Positions 11,520-23,694 of a DNA stretch of 64,000 bases are shown here, one piece after another. The notes under the pieces were generated by a model. It saw only the letters and a program-made list of their open reading frames with translations, searched no databases and was not told where the DNA came from. This stretch comes from Gigaspora margarita (lineage: Eukaryota; Glomeromycota; Glomeromycetes; Diversisporales; Gigasporaceae): the NCBI GenBank assembly GCA_009809945.1, contig WTPW01002605.1, forward strand, positions 1,392 to 65,391. Direction: 5' to 3'. The number at the start of each line of letters is the position of its first letter. Positions within the stretch are counted from its first letter, which is position 1. Position numbers and translations under genes: made by a program.

Positions 11520-11850
11520 TTTGGCGCATATGCGTTGTGATGCACCTCATAAGTTCTGGTGTAACATGAGATTAAAACAATAATTAATTCATTAGTTTAG
11601 GGTTAGGGTGAGGGTAGGGTTACATTAAGGTTAGATTAGGGTTAGGGTAGGTCATTTTAGCAAAAGGGTCTAACCCAAAATTTTTGAAGAATTTTTTTTG
11701 TTATAACGCGAAAGGTAGTTTCATAAGCAAAATTTTGAGCTACAAGTGATTTTTTAGAAATATCACTATTTTTTTCGATTTCACATTACACCTAATCTTA
11801 CAATCTGATTGGTTGATCAGATAAGTGCGTTACAATGCACATGCGCCAAA
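11520..11850 (+). mobile_element. Core-bearing MITE, TTTGGCGCAT ends
   Basis: The left end TTTGGCGCATATGCGTTGTG and the right end (complement of TTTGGCGCATGTGCATTGTA) form 26-bp inverted repeats. The interior carries several TTAGGG/GTTAGGG units at 11,595-11,650, TTTTTTGTTATAACGCG, and TTTCATAAGCAAAATTTTG. CCAATCAGATTG-like sequence lies before the right end. Confidence 0.78.
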
Positions 11851-11934
11851 TTACATAAACCAAAACTTAAATCATTATAACTTTTTAAAACAAGTTGAAT
11901 CAAAAAACCTTTGACAAATTGATTGATTTTTTGC

Positions 11935-12260
11935 TAAACTATATGGGGCCTTTGCAATAGAAAGGGCTGATACTGCCCAAAAATGAAAATCGTGTTTTTG
12001 TTGTATTCGGATAAATTTCAACACGGGCTACATTTTTTAATTATAAATGGAAATTGATTTGCATAATAAAAAATTGAGTTATTTAAAAAAACTTTCTTTG
12101 GAGTTTCATAGATCATGGGATTGCCCGATACAACTGACCAATCAAATCACGAAATTTTTGAGTAACCCGGATCAGTCCGAACAAAACAAACATGATTTTT
12201 CAAAATCGTATATAAACCAGTATCGGCCCTTTCTACTGCAAAGGCCCCATATATCTGTCG
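11935..12260. repeat. Palindromic element
   Basis: ATATGGGGCCTTTGCA and AGGGCTGATACTG at the left are mirrored by CAGTATCGGCCCT and TGCAAAGGCCCCATAT at the right. The 122-codon plus-strand frame at 12,047-12,415 runs through the right arm and into AT-rich flank, with no recognisable domain, so I do not call it a gene. Confidence 0.6.
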
Positions 12261-12599
12261 AAGGATTTTTATTATTTTTTGTTTTAAAGGAGTTATTAAG
12301 AGTTAAAGTTAATAATTGTTTAAAAAATTGGCATTTAATATTAAAAAAAAGAAAATATATATATTTAATTAACCAATTAGAATCAATTACATCAAAATTA
12401 GCCAATCAGACTTGATTATATAAGTATCAAAAATTGGTGCTCTATATGAATATAGTGGATATCTTATACTTTCCAGTACTATAAAAATTTTATTTTATAT
12501 ATAATATATTACTATGAATATAAAATTTAGTAGATAAAAGCAATGTGTATAATAAAAAAACTTTTATAGTAGTCTACTATATTATTATAGACACTTTTT

Positions 12600-12850
12600 G
12601 AAAATTTATTATAAGCTAAATAAAAAGATATAAAGCTAAAAATTGTAAAAAATATTACTTAAATCAAAAGCTTTCAAATAAAAAAAAGTTTGTAAAATTC
12701 TATATAGTACATTTTGAATTAATTAATTTAAAAATTTTTAGATTTTTTCATTTGTATAATTTACTAGTTTTTATTATAGTTTTAATATAATTATAAATTT
12801 TAATTTTTAGTATATATAAAACTTAATTTTTTATTAATAAACTAAACTTA
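12600..12850. repeat. Partial copy of the 43-44 kb foldback element
   Basis: CACTTTTTGAAAATTTAT, AGATATAAAGCTAAAAATT and TAAAATTCTAT follow in the same order as the left arm of the element at 43,095-44,125. Confidence 0.6.
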
Positions 12851-13039
12851 ATTACTAAGGGCTGTGCTATTAATTACCTACTGTGTACTGGCATATAAAA
12901 GATCCCTATGATAGTAGACTCACCATATATCATCCTTGGGTCTACAATATAGGTTGAAATTTTTGTAAAGATAAAAGACCCAGGTATACTATAGGATCTA
13001 AAATAATAAAAAATCTGTGTATACTATAGGGGGTACAAT

Positions 13040-13765
13040 ACTAGTAATAAAAGCTACCATGAGAATTTTTAATGAAAGTAGGAAGCAGACTAATGATAAA
13101 AAGGGTTGGAGGACCCTACCAACCAGACTGCCAGAATCATACTGGAAGAAAGAACATGTGTTTAGGAAGTATGTACCAAGAAGAGAAAGACCATAAGGCA
13201 TCCTAAAGCTGGGCTGACCAACCCTTTCAGTCTTAGGATTGGGAGTTGGAATGTGACTGGAGAAAATGAACTGGAAATGTGACTGACTAGGTACTGGGGT
13301 TGGGGAACTTTACAAGAGCAGAATTAGATAATGATAGCAGTTTAAGGATAATTCCTAACTACAAGTATTGGTATAATGCAGATGCGTACATTACTAAAAG
13401 TGTAGGTGAATACCTGGGTGGGACAGGTACTGCTCTATTAGGTTTACTACAGGATCAAATGCCCTTCACAAATCAGAGTTTGGCTAAAGTCTCAGGGTAC
13501 TTTAAATAGCAAATTACCTGTGAAAAGGTATATTGGAAGGAACATAGGACATGGGTAGTAATTAGAGTGTTTAAATAGGCAATCCCATAGTTGGGTTGTA
13601 GGTATGGCAGCTAGTATGGAATGACACCAAAAGTGTAAGTGGCTAGTTGTACTCTCATTATACTAATGTAATATGTGGTGCAGTTATGCTAACTGGGCCA
13701 ACCTGTTTGTACCAATAAAGTGCTAGGGTACCTAAGTGGTCACTGTAATATTAAAAAAAAAAAAT
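13040..13765 (+). mobile_element. Truncated, decayed copy of the 1.05-kb SINE
   Basis: From about 13,085 the sequence aligns with the complement of 62.4-63.0 kb: GACCATAAGGCATCCTAAAG, GGTACTGGGGTTGGGGAAC, AGTGTAGGTGAATACCTG and GGCTAGTTGTACTCTCAT. It ends in an A-run at about 13,750-13,765. The tRNA-like head is missing, so the copy is 5' truncated or its head is lost. Most CpGs of the other copy are TG or CA here. The short frames at 12,998-13,201 and 13,300-13,509 are chance frames within it. Confidence 0.75.
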
Positions 13766-13905
13766 TAAAAGTTAAATAATAAAAAATTCTTCAATTTTAA
13801 TAAAATTTCAGTGTATGTGTATTTTGTCTTCCAAACAAGTTTGCTTAATTGATAATTATTGTTTGACATAGTAGAATTTAGACTTTACTATATAGCAACT
13901 ATCTG
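13766..13905. repeat. Half-copy of the TAGTAAAGTC foldback family
   Basis: AGTTAAATAATAAAAAATTC, TCTTCCAAACAAGTTTGC and GACTTTACTATATAGCAAC match the right arm at 5.3 kb. Confidence 0.6.
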
Positions 13906-14939
13906 TAATTAACTAAAAATTAATTTTACTTCAATATTATTAGCTATTTATACTATACATATATATAGGACATGATAGATGGGGGACCCCTTCTAGAAAA
14001 TTATGCACTTTCCTTAATATCATTATCTTACTTAACTGCTCTCTGAAAATTAAACAAGCCAATCACAATGCAGTATAAGCTTTATTAATATTGACCATTA
14101 AGATTTGATCAAATAATTTTGAAATAAGTTTAATTATATATGTTTGTTTAATTCCTTCTATGCCTGAGCCTAAATATTATCATTGTTAATCTATAGAAAC
14201 TACAAAATAGCTATAATTCTTAATCTAGTAATCAGAATTTAATGAAACTACTACCATTCAAATTAGCTTAACAAGATAATTCCAACAAGCTACAAATTAT
14301 CTGAATATAATTACTAAGTAGTACAATCAGAACTATGAAAGATTTATTTTTATAGCTGTAATCTGATTGGCTAGCTAATCACTATGGGCAAAAGCATTAC
14401 TTGTAAAGCTTGTAAAACATGTTATTTTTAAGATACTGTAAACTGCTGTATAAACAACCTGTGTCTAGTACATTTTACCAAAAAAATTAATTAGTAAAAA
14501 AAGAAAATTATTAGTAAAAATGAGATAAGGTAGGACCCCTAAATACTGATATATTATATATATAAATCTTCATCTTCAAATCTTATATAGGTGTACAAAA
14601 ATTTTATTATAGGAGTGTATATTGGCTTAAAGCTATATATTTAATGTATGACAGAAGTTTAATATAAGTTTTTTATACTTTAATAAAGTGTACAATAAAG
14701 CAAAATTTATTATTAAGCTAATGTACAATAAAGATTTAAATATTTAAGTTGCTTTTTGGAATTTTTTGGAAATTTTCTTAAAGTTTCATTCTTGTAATTT
14801 ACATTTATACATTTTTTATTCAAAACTTTTCAGAATATATATTTTTTTATAAAATTTACTAATTTCTTCCTATTGTCTGACTGCCCAGAATTATCTATAC
14901 TAATTTATATATTACCTTTCAAATAAAATATGTCATCTT
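13906..14939. other. Gene-free AT-rich stretch
   Basis: No coding frame or element boundary. TAGGACCCCTAAATA at 14,530 recalls the end of the 178-bp MITE, but no partner end follows. Confidence 0.45.
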
Positions 14940-15135
14940 TGTTAGGGTTAGAATTAAAGTTAATAGATAATATTATATAGTACTAAAATTTTGCAAAGAA
15001 TTTTTTGTATTAGTATACAAAAGATGATTTCTTATGCAAAGTTTTGTAATAAGTATAACTTTTCAAAAAAAGCAATTGTTGTTTCAATCATCACATTATA
15101 CCTGATCTTGCATTCTGATTGGCAGTAACAAAAAT
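14940..15135 (+). repeat. Core-bearing sequence, ends not resolved
   Basis: GTTAGGGTTAGAATTAAAG, AGAATTTTTTGTATTA and TTTCTTATGCAAAGTTTTG repeat the shared core in its usual order, followed by CACATTATACCTGATC and TCTGATTGGC. I could not identify a matching inverted end. Confidence 0.5.
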
Positions 15136-15844
15136 TGGTAAAGAAATTAGTATAACTCTCTTATATACTGTACTATATACCGATTTAACATAATTATTAA
15201 GGGCCGTGTCATTAATCACCTGATTATTTTTTATTAGAGGCCTACCCCTCCCCCCTCCTTAATATAAATTTGGTCAGGTTCCTATATATAATTTCAACAT
15301 TTTTTACCCCCCTCCCCCCTAAAAAATTACCTGATTTTTGTCACTCTCCTAAGTGTATGCCAATCTTTTTTTAATAATATTAATTAAGTGTACATTAAAG
15401 ATCAAGCAAATTTGCTATCAAAAAGCTCATTTTTGTACACAAATGGACAAATGTTTTAAAAAATTTAGTTTGAGTGTATGACAAAGGTTTTTTGTATATA
15501 TTCAGAAGTCCTGGTAAGGTCTAATATGTGGAGCAGCTGTTTATATAGCAGTTTACAGTACATTTATTATATATATTATTTATCAATCATATATTATTAA
15601 TTTTATATATTTTATTTACACTTTATATACTATATATTTTATTAGTAGAAGATGTAGCATATATTGCACATATAATAGATATAGTTCTCTAAACTTGTAT
15701 AATTTCAAAAAGTATAAAAGTGGCAGATGTGGACCCCAAGTTCAATATCAAGTCTTTATAATAAACTACAATTATTTATTATTTAAATTAAATAGTTATT
15801 AGTATCCTTATATGCTTTTAATTGTTGATTTTTTTGCAATATAG
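15136..15844. other. Gene-free stretch
   Basis: AT-rich sequence with a C-rich patch (15,240-15,330, repeated CCCCCTCC). No gene. Confidence 0.45.
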
Positions 15845-17325
15845 CTTGCTTTACAGACATTCAACACACCAATACCTCACTTTACTTAACAATCAATTTA
15901 CTGAAAGGCTTGTCTTACAGACAACTAGTTCACTGATACTCAACCTATAGACAAGCTAACTTAATTGACAAGTTTATTTTGTTGACAATTAATTCACTGA
16001 TAGTACATTTTACTAACAAGATTAATTTACTAACAATATTTTGATGACAATATAATTCATTGACAGTATGTTTTGCCAATAATATATTTACTAACAATAT
16101 ATTCCACCCATTTTAATATTTGTATGGGTAACCCAAAATATGATCTTGTAAATAAGCTAAGTATAAAAGATAAAAATTTAGTGTTAGAGCCTTAATGTTA
16201 GAGACTATAGGGTTAAAATGATGTTTATTATATATAAAATTTTATTCACCTATAAGAAAAATGTACTTTAAAGATACAAATTGGTGGTGTAAAAGCACAG
16301 TTTTTGGTAGAATGGATTAAACCATATTGGCATATAGGAGGCTTGGATTGGCACAGATTTTTGACCCATAGTGAACTGTATATCTGTACAAATTGGGCCA
16401 TTAATAGCTCAGGTTTTGTAATACTTTACTAGTTCAAATAGAACAGTTTTGGCATGAGTAATTAATATAAATTAACATGTGATAAAAAAATATATACAAG
16501 TAGATTATATAAATTTATATTAACAATCAATACAATATGAACAAACTAACTGCACATGCATCAAAATTTTTAAAAAATCTTTTTTGTTAAGATACCCAGA
16601 GCAGTTTCATTAGTAAAACTATGAGATACTGCAATTTTTTTAAAAAAATTATATATAAATCTTTTACTTTTTGTGAAATAAGTAAATATGTACTACCTTT
16701 GACACATATTATTTTGTGAAATAAAGGTGCTATTACATATTATTTGATATAATATACTACCTTCTCTGTACTACTTTTACTGTGATATTCTGTCAACACC
16801 TCTATATATACTGCTCTGACTGTGTTATTCTATTGATTCCAGATACCAACCTGTACCATACTCTAGACCACTTTTTTTATAGAGTTTCTATTATTTTTAA
16901 TTAGTGCACAAGATCAATTTAAAATTAGTTTTTGCATATTTTACTTTTTTATTCTTCTATGCATATTTGGATTTTATATCAGGCTGATCAGGAATAGTCA
17001 AAACTTGCACTCTCTGATTGGCTATTTTTTTCAGAAGTTTGTATTACCTGCAAATAACTTATCAATGAAATGTATTTTGAGAAATGTACTATTAGTAAAA
17101 TGTACTATTAGTGAATTTTATTGTAATCAAAATATTGTTAGTAAATTAATCTTGTCAGTGAAATATACTGCTAGTAAATTATTTGTCAACAAAATAAGCT
17201 TGTCGAATAAGTTAGCTTGTCTGTAATTTAAGTGTCTGTAAACTGGTTGTCTGTAAGAAAAGCCTGTTAGTAAATTGATTGTTGGTGAAGTAGGGTATCA
17301 GCAAGTTGATTGTTGGTAAAATAAT
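15845..17325. mobile_element. 1.5-kb element with 250-bp terminal inverted repeats made of tandem units
   Basis: The left 250 bp (to about 16,110) and right 270 bp (from about 17,050) are inverted copies. Each consists of degenerate units such as TTTACTAACAATATA and TTGACAATTAATTCACTGA. The middle has no coding frame but contains a shared-core segment at 16,570-16,640 (CTTTTTTGTTAAGA, CAGTTTCATTAGTAAAAC). The 73-codon frame at 17,005-17,226 reads through the right repeat array and is not a gene. Confidence 0.7.
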
Positions 17326-17718
17326 ATGGACCTCTTTTTTATAATTGCAAATTGCTATAAATCTTTTTTGTTTAGTTTTGTAAAAATGCCTTCTGATTTA
17401 GATAAATCACATTAACAAGTAAGGTTATACAAAGTGTTCACTGTCTAAGATCATTCTAGTTACCTACTTTCTTTAGAGAAATGGATATAGAATAACAATG
17501 TTATTCTAAAAATTAACTTAAAATGGTCTAATTTATGATCTACTAGCCTATATAAATTATATAAGCTAGAAATGCCAAGATTTTTTGACAATTATTCAAA
17601 TAATACTTTTTTTATACTAAGTTAAAGGCCAAAGTTAATTAATTAAAACTTGTAAAGCTCACTAAAATAAATATAAAAAAGGTTAATATATCCAAATTGC
17701 TTAGTACTTGCTGAGATA

Positions 17719-18058
17719 TAGTCAGACCTCTATAAATGCAACTTCTATAAATACAATATCTTTCTAAATGCATGATTTTGTTATATATGTAAAAAATTAT
17801 TAGTGCTAAATGCACATTCTATATTCTGTAAATATGCATTCTTCCAAATAGTTTTTTATATTATGCTACCTCCTTAAATGCATGTAGCCAATCAAATTTT
17901 AGTATTTAAGATAGGTTATACAATTTTTAGTAGAAGTTATACAAACTTGATGATCTAATCTTTAAAGCTGCAATTTAATTGGAATTTCCAAAATGCAATA
18001 TCTCCAAATGCACGTTGTAGGCTTGTCTGTACATGTTGCATTTATGAAAGTTTGACTG
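17719..18058. mobile_element. pogo-like MITE, 340 bp
   Basis: The ends (TAGTCAGACCTCTATAAATG and the complement CATTTATGAAAGTTTGACTG) match the CAGTCAAACCTCTATAAAT type found in pogo/Tc1-mariner elements. TA flanks both sides (17,717-17,718, 18,059-18,060). The interior is AT-rich with repeated AAATGCA words and no coding capacity. Confidence 0.8.
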
Positions 18059-18099
18059 TATCTTTAAAAAACTATTGGTTAATCATAAAAAATTACTAT

Positions 18100-18600
18100 A
18101 TAAAACTAACTATTGTTTATATACCGGTAGAAATTTTACATAGTTATTAACATGGTTTTAATAATATCTCAGTATATACTGGGCCAATTTTAATGATCTA
18201 ATTACTTTTAGGTACATCTCAATGAACTCTACAACTTTTAATTAGTAGGCTTAAGCAATTAGCATAGTACTAAAAAGTTTTTTTAGAGATACTTGATATT
18301 TACACTCTATATAATAAACATATAGATTTGCATTATATTATACTATAATTATGCACCAAATAACTGGTAAATTATTATCTAAACAAATGTTGTTTACATA
18401 ATGATTTTTTATAGTTAGCCAATTGTTTTTTAACAATATCTGACTATTTACTAAGTTTATTTGGATAATCTAACTACTATTAGATATGTTTTGACAAACT
18501 TTGCAACTTTTAATTAATTGATAAAGTTGCTAACTTAGTAAAAAATATTTTTACATATGTACAATACTCCATATATAGTGATTTTCATAGTATTTGTAAG
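18100..18600. repeat. Two half-copies of the TAGTTAGCCAATTGTT family
   Basis: Segments near 18,165-18,260 and 18,405-18,545 each contain AATATCT, GATCTAAT or GATAATCTAACTA, and CAACTTTTAATTA in the same order as 54.6-54.8, 60.3-60.5 and 63.5-63.7 kb, where they belong to large foldback elements. Confidence 0.6.
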
Positions 18601-19023
18601 AAACTCTCATGTTAAAAAAATGATCTAAATCTAATATAAAACTAACTTTTGATATTAATACATTTTTTTTGTTTATTTTAATAAAAAACTCTTTTTATAG
18701 ATAAAATTTTATAGCATGCATTTTTTACTTAGAAAATAGAGCTAATTGTTAGTAAAATTTTGTGCTATTATGATTTTTTTGATTTTTTTAGCAGGTTGTT
18801 TATATTATACAAAGATCCAAAGATTCTGCAATTTTTATTGGTTCTGATAGTGATCCACAATAATCTGCAGCTTGGAATTTTTTTAACATAAAAGGCACCC
18901 TTATTTGTATTATATTATACTATAATTGATTTTGATTAACTGGTGAAGGATATATAGATCATTTCTATTAATAAATGAGTGACAAAAAATATATTTTTAC
19001 TGCAAATTAAAATTATTTGCTAC

Positions 19024-19476
19024 ATATCAGTCAAGGGACATGTCCAACTGAGTGCAATTACTTATAGATCAAATTAGTTGACTCACCCAATTTTATATGT
19101 AAAATAATGCAAAAAAATCATTTAAATTGAATTTATTTAAAAGCATACATATAAAAGTCTCTTTAAATTTTAAATTTATATTCTTTGGTATTTATTACTC
19201 TTTTGTTTAAAGTTTTAGTTCTTAATTTGAAGTAGGGGGATGAAAAACTTCCACTAAAGGTGACCAATAACTAAAACTTTAAACAAAAGAGTAATAAATG
19301 CCAAAGAATATATATTTAAAATTTAAAGAGACTTTTATATGTATGCATTTAAATAAATTCAATTTAAATAATTTTTTTGCATAATTTTACATATAAAATT
19401 GGGTGAGTCAACTCATTTGATTTATAAGTAAATACATTCTAAGCCATTATATGTGGACATGTCCCTTGACTGATAT
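19024..19476. repeat. Foldback element, 200-bp arms
   Basis: ATATCAGTCAAGGGACATG at the left is mirrored by CATGTCCCTTGACTGATAT at the right. The arms stay almost perfect to ACTCTTTTGTTTAAAG, around a loop of about 50 bp near 19,235. No coding frame. The high arm identity suggests a recent insertion or correction between arms. Confidence 0.85.
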
Positions 19477-20588
19477 AAAATTTAATTTTTATTATATAAA
19501 TTTAGATTTATATACTAAGTTCATTATAAAAAATTACATGTATCCTAATAATTTTATTAATTTTGAATAAAATTTAAAAAGTTTTTTATAGTATCAGCTT
19601 CTGCAAGGATGGGACTATTTAGCAAGGTGATCGCAAATTGGCCAATCAAATCATGTAAAAAACAATAAGTAAAATAGAGTCACAAAAATAAAAACAACTA
19701 TATCTTATAATCTACTAAGTCAATTTTAATAATTCAACTATTGTTAGAATTAGAAATACCTCCTCTACAATTTTTTAAAAATTAAAAAAAATGTTACTTG
19801 ATATAAATTTCTTATTATTAAATATAAAGTTTTTTACAGCTAGTTTATTAATAGAAATAATAAACATACCTTCTACCCTTAAAAAAAATTATACTAAACA
19901 TTAGCAGATAATTTTATATATAATATTAATTAATGAGCATACCTATAAGATCTGTTCTTGTTGGGTAATATTCTTGTAATATATTCTTTTGTTTTAATAA
20001 TCTACAATTATACTAAAAAGTAGATCTTTTTTAAGGTTCAGATATGGCCAGTGTGGCCAGTACTAGTACAATTTGAACCTTGAATCTGGGCAGAGCATTC
20101 TAAACTTAATATATTTGCTATAGCTTTCTGTACTTGATTGAAAGTCAGAGTGTTCACATATGTTTTTATAAAGGCCTTTTTCTGTTAAGAAAAGGCCAGA
20201 AAAGATTATACTTCAGAATCAGAATTATTATATGAAATAGGTAATGTTAAGTTGTCCAGTTTCATGAACTCTGCCATGAGTCTCTAGTTTCTTTGGTCCT
20301 TATCATGCATTTCAGAGTGAAATTTGTCTCTCATCACATAGTTTTGTCTAACAACTAACAACTATAAATTAATACTATTACAATTGTTTAATTCTATAAA
20401 ATTCATAAAAAAAATAATAAGTTCAATTAAATATTTTTATTTTGCAATTAGGCATTTAAAGCAAAGTTCTATTCTTGAAATTAAATAAAAATTGATTTAA
20501 TTTTAAATCAATCAAATTGCACCTTTTGGTAATAGCATATTTTAAAGTATAGAAAAACTTCAAAAGTAGTGTGAAAATATATTTAATA
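19477..20588. other. Gene-free stretch
   Basis: AT-rich. 20,040-20,340 is slightly richer in G and C but has no open frame or recognisable domain. Confidence 0.45.
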
Positions 20589-20796
20589 CAGTCAAACCTC
20601 TCTAAATACACACCCTCAGGACCATAGTAAAAAATTTCAAAAATGCACATTTATGGAAAGTGTATATTTAAAAAGGTCAAAATTTATAATTGTTATATTA
20701 CTTGGGACACTCTTGGGACTATACAGAAGGATGCATTTAAAAAGGAGTTTCATATAAGCATGCATTTAGGGAGGTGCATTTAGAGAGGTTTGACTG
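20589..20796. mobile_element. pogo-like MITE, 208 bp
   Basis: CAGTCAAACCTCTCTAAATA at the left and AGAGAGGTTTGACTG at the right are inverted repeats. TA precedes the left end; TG follows the right end, a decayed TA. The short minus-strand frame crossing its left end is an accident. Confidence 0.8.
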
Positions 20797-20819
20797 TGAT
20801 TAGAGATGTGATCCGGAAC

Positions 20820-21560
20820 TACAGTCTGACCTCTCTATAGTCACGCCCATATAGTCACACCTCTATATAAGCCCAATATTGTGCAACAGACTTAAATATA
20901 GTAAAAAACCTATTGTAGTCACAAATCACCTATAATCACTATCACAAAAAAATTTTAATTTTTATCAATTTTATTAATAATAAACCCTTGTTGTAATCAC
21001 AAATTTTAACTAAATATGGATTAAACATCTGATTGGCCAACATTCATATTCATGTTTATTTAAAATTTTTTATTAAAAATTCTTAAAGGTTCGACAGCAA
21101 ATAATTATTAATGCAGTGCCGATTTGGATAAAACAACTACCCAAATGTTCGTCTCAATAAGACGATTCTAATGAGCCCAAGATCATTAAAATCCAATCAC
21201 AAGCTCCTGTTGTTGTTAAAATTTGTTTCACTTTGCATGTTTAAGAATTGATTAACTTTAAACATCTAAGTAAAAAATCCTTAATGATCTTAGCATTTTG
21301 TAACTAGATTTTGATGATTTTAGACTCTTTAGAATTGTCTCATTGAGTCAAACATTCTGGTGGTCATTTTATACAAATTGGGCACTAGATCAAAGTTATT
21401 TTCTATCAAACATTTTAAATTTTGTAAAGTATTTCAAATATGCAAAAATATCTTACTTATTATCCTTTGGTCATGTGACCATAGCAAGGTATTTTATTTA
21501 TATTCCACCTCTTTATAATCACCAAAATTGGGCGTGACCAACTTGTGATTATAACTAGCC
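20820..21560. repeat. Degraded pogo-like element
   Basis: CAGTCTGACCTCTCTATAG and TCACGCCC at the left resemble pogo-type ends. TTGGGCGTGACCAA at 21,528 is the inverse of the left subterminal part, but the right end itself is too worn to define. The 64-codon frame at 21,343-21,537 has no recognisable content. Confidence 0.45.
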
Positions 21561-21726
21561 AGAATTTATAATAGTCATTTACAATCTTATACCAAAAAAA
21601 TATCCAGTCAGTTTACTTATACCAATTATAAGTAATGTAATTTTATCACAAATACTATGGCCTTTTGATTTCCTTTATTAACTGCTTGCTTTAAATATTT
21701 TTCACTTTTAATCTTGTTATACTAAT

Positions 21727-22335
21727 TTAATTTACCAGTAGATATATTTCACCCAAATGAAATTGAGCTTTATCATTACTATTATCAGTAGCTAGAGTTA
21801 GATAATTAATAAATTCTGGTATGCCTTTTTCGTTCATATTTTTTGCCAATGAAAATGCATAATGTAATTGAGCACCAGAAACATTTTTATTAGCCACTTG
21901 TTTAAATAACGCTTTTCTTTTTTCTTTTTTATGTGACCACCAATACCTTGGTCTAAATAATATCTGTACCAATAAGTTATTAATTCATGAGCTTCCCAAT
22001 AACTCTCAAAAAAGACTCTGTTTTCATTTCGATTACTTGGTGCTTATAAGAGCTTTTGTATAGGTTCCTCCTATTAGCATACTTAGTTAAGATTTCATTA
22101 AATTTGTTAATGATCAAATCACTTTTAATTGGAATCATTAATCTAAATGAATTTTCTTCAATTTTCATATAAACTTCTTTTGGTATTTGATTATAATCTT
22201 CTTATGGTATTTGATTATAATCTTCTTTTGGTATTTGATTATAATCTTCTTTTGGTATTTGATTAAATTTTTTTCTTTTCGGCTTCCTGTTTAAGATTAA
22301 ACAAATTACTCAAGGCTCTCTTTTTATCATGCTTT
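21727..22335 (-). pseudogene. Sel1-repeat protein, broken
   Basis: Read on the minus strand, fragments in successive frames form one protein: an octapeptide array (DYNQIPKE, four units), a linker (NEILTKYANRRNLYKSS), then ESYWEAHELITYW and a Sel1-like helical pair (SGAQLHYAFSLAKN, KAQFHLGEIYL). Sel1 repeats are alpha-helical scaffolds for protein complexes. The frame is broken three times: a stop in the third octapeptide (CCA TAA GAA), a lost T in the run before GAGAGTTATTGG near 22,010, and another shift near 21,930. The C-terminal Sel1 units are also missing. I read it as a dead member of a family that is expanded in these fungi. Confidence 0.7.
22172..22266 (-). repeat. 24-bp tandem repeat, four units
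   Basis: The unit CTTCTTTTGGTATTTGATTA plus TAAT repeats four times and codes on the minus strand for the octapeptide DYNQIPKE in the Sel1 pseudogene. One unit carries the TAA stop. Confidence 0.85.
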
Positions 22336-22740
22336 AAATAATATTAAAATAATTCTCAGTATAGTGAATAATGAAACAATTAGATACTTGAGATATTGAT
22401 ACCGGCAATTAAGATATAAATCAATTTATAATTCAGTTTGCAATATTATTAGTTCACAAAGTATCGTAGCTTTATTTAATTGATAAGTACAGTATTGCTC
22501 AATAAAATATCTTTTAAGTTTTAGAAACTTAAACAATTTAAGTTTATCAAATTATGGGTACTTGTATAATGATGATTATAAATACTGAATAATTTATATT
22601 CATTATTTTTCAAGCACAGTAATGATTAAACTCACGATTAATAATTTAAACAATTAAATATTTCTGCGATTAATGATTGCAACAAAAGTACAAAGCTTCT
22701 TATAATTCTTTCAATTCTATTACCAGTTATGAAACAAGAT

Positions 22741-23694
22741 TTAAAGATTATGCAAAATATAAAATAAGAGAAAAAATACTTGTAGAAAATATAAATGTAA
22801 ATAATCAGTAATTATTAAAAAATAATAAATAAATAAAAATAACAATAAATCTTTAATAATATCTCTTAACACTTTTACTATATTAGACCCAGATACTTCT
22901 TCACAAAATTCTAAAGAAGTCGAAGCAGCATTTGCTAATTTTATCTCTTCAATTAAATTATTTGAATTATTTGAAAGAATTGATGTCAAATTGATTAATC
23001 TCATCTCTAAAGTGTTTTGTGATTTTTGACCAGGACTTTTGCTAATATCATTATTTTCTTAAACTTGTATTGCTCTTTAGAAACAAAAACATCCAAAAAG
23101 GTTAAAGTGCTGTTTTTGCAACCAATAATAGTACTTTATCATAACCAAATTGATTATACGAAAGATTCAGATAAGTTAAAGCATTTCACAAAGAGCATTT
23201 GCTAATTCTTTATTCCCTCAAAGCAAATTTGATTTGATGAAATATCAAAGAAGCTAAAGTGCTGTTTTTGCCAAGTGCATTTGCTAACACTTTTCCTCCC
23301 TCAGAACCAAATTCACAATGACTAATATTTAAAAAATCAAAGTGGTGTTTTGCAAAGAGCATCTTCTAATGCTTCTCCACCTGTAAAACATATGAAAGAT
23401 TCATGTATGGTTTTCGCAAAGAGCTTGTACCGATACTTTTATTTCATTATAACTAAGCTGATTATTTTAAGATCCAAGGATGTAAGGTGTTATTATTGAA
23501 GAGAACATTCGCTAATTTATTCGTCTCAATGAAATGAATCAAACGGTGAAAGCTTTATCAAATCTGGATCCTTGATCTAGTAAATAAGTTAAATTAAAAC
23601 TTGAGACATCTGTGAGGTATACATTACTCTCGGTACAAAATGATATTTTAGGAATAGAATAATTGTATAGTTCTAGTTGTTTTAATTTAAACAT
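22741..23694 (-). pseudogene. LRR protein pseudogene, relative of the 27.7-29.6 kb gene
   Basis: The minus-strand start at 23,694 gives MFKLKQLELYNYSIPKISF and about 50 residues before a stop. After that, broken frames contain the same leucine-rich unit as the intact gene: GGEALEDALC, GSEGGKVLANALGKNS, LANALC and CKNSTLTFLDVF. A last open stretch (23,004 down) reads EEIKLANAASTSLEFC and then becomes hydrophobic; I do not recognise it and it may read into non-coding sequence. Several stops and frameshifts are present. The N-terminal part does not resemble the BTB domain of the intact gene, so the two may share only the LRR part. Confidence 0.7.

Noticed and set aside
11590-11660. Possible chromosome end (TTAGGG units)
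   Set aside because: Units are few, degenerate and enclosed by the inverted ends of a MITE; the same occurs at several internal places.
12047-12415. 122-codon plus-strand frame (and a 77-codon antisense frame)
   Set aside because: It starts in the loop and runs through the right arm of a palindrome; no domain, no splice context, AT-rich codons.
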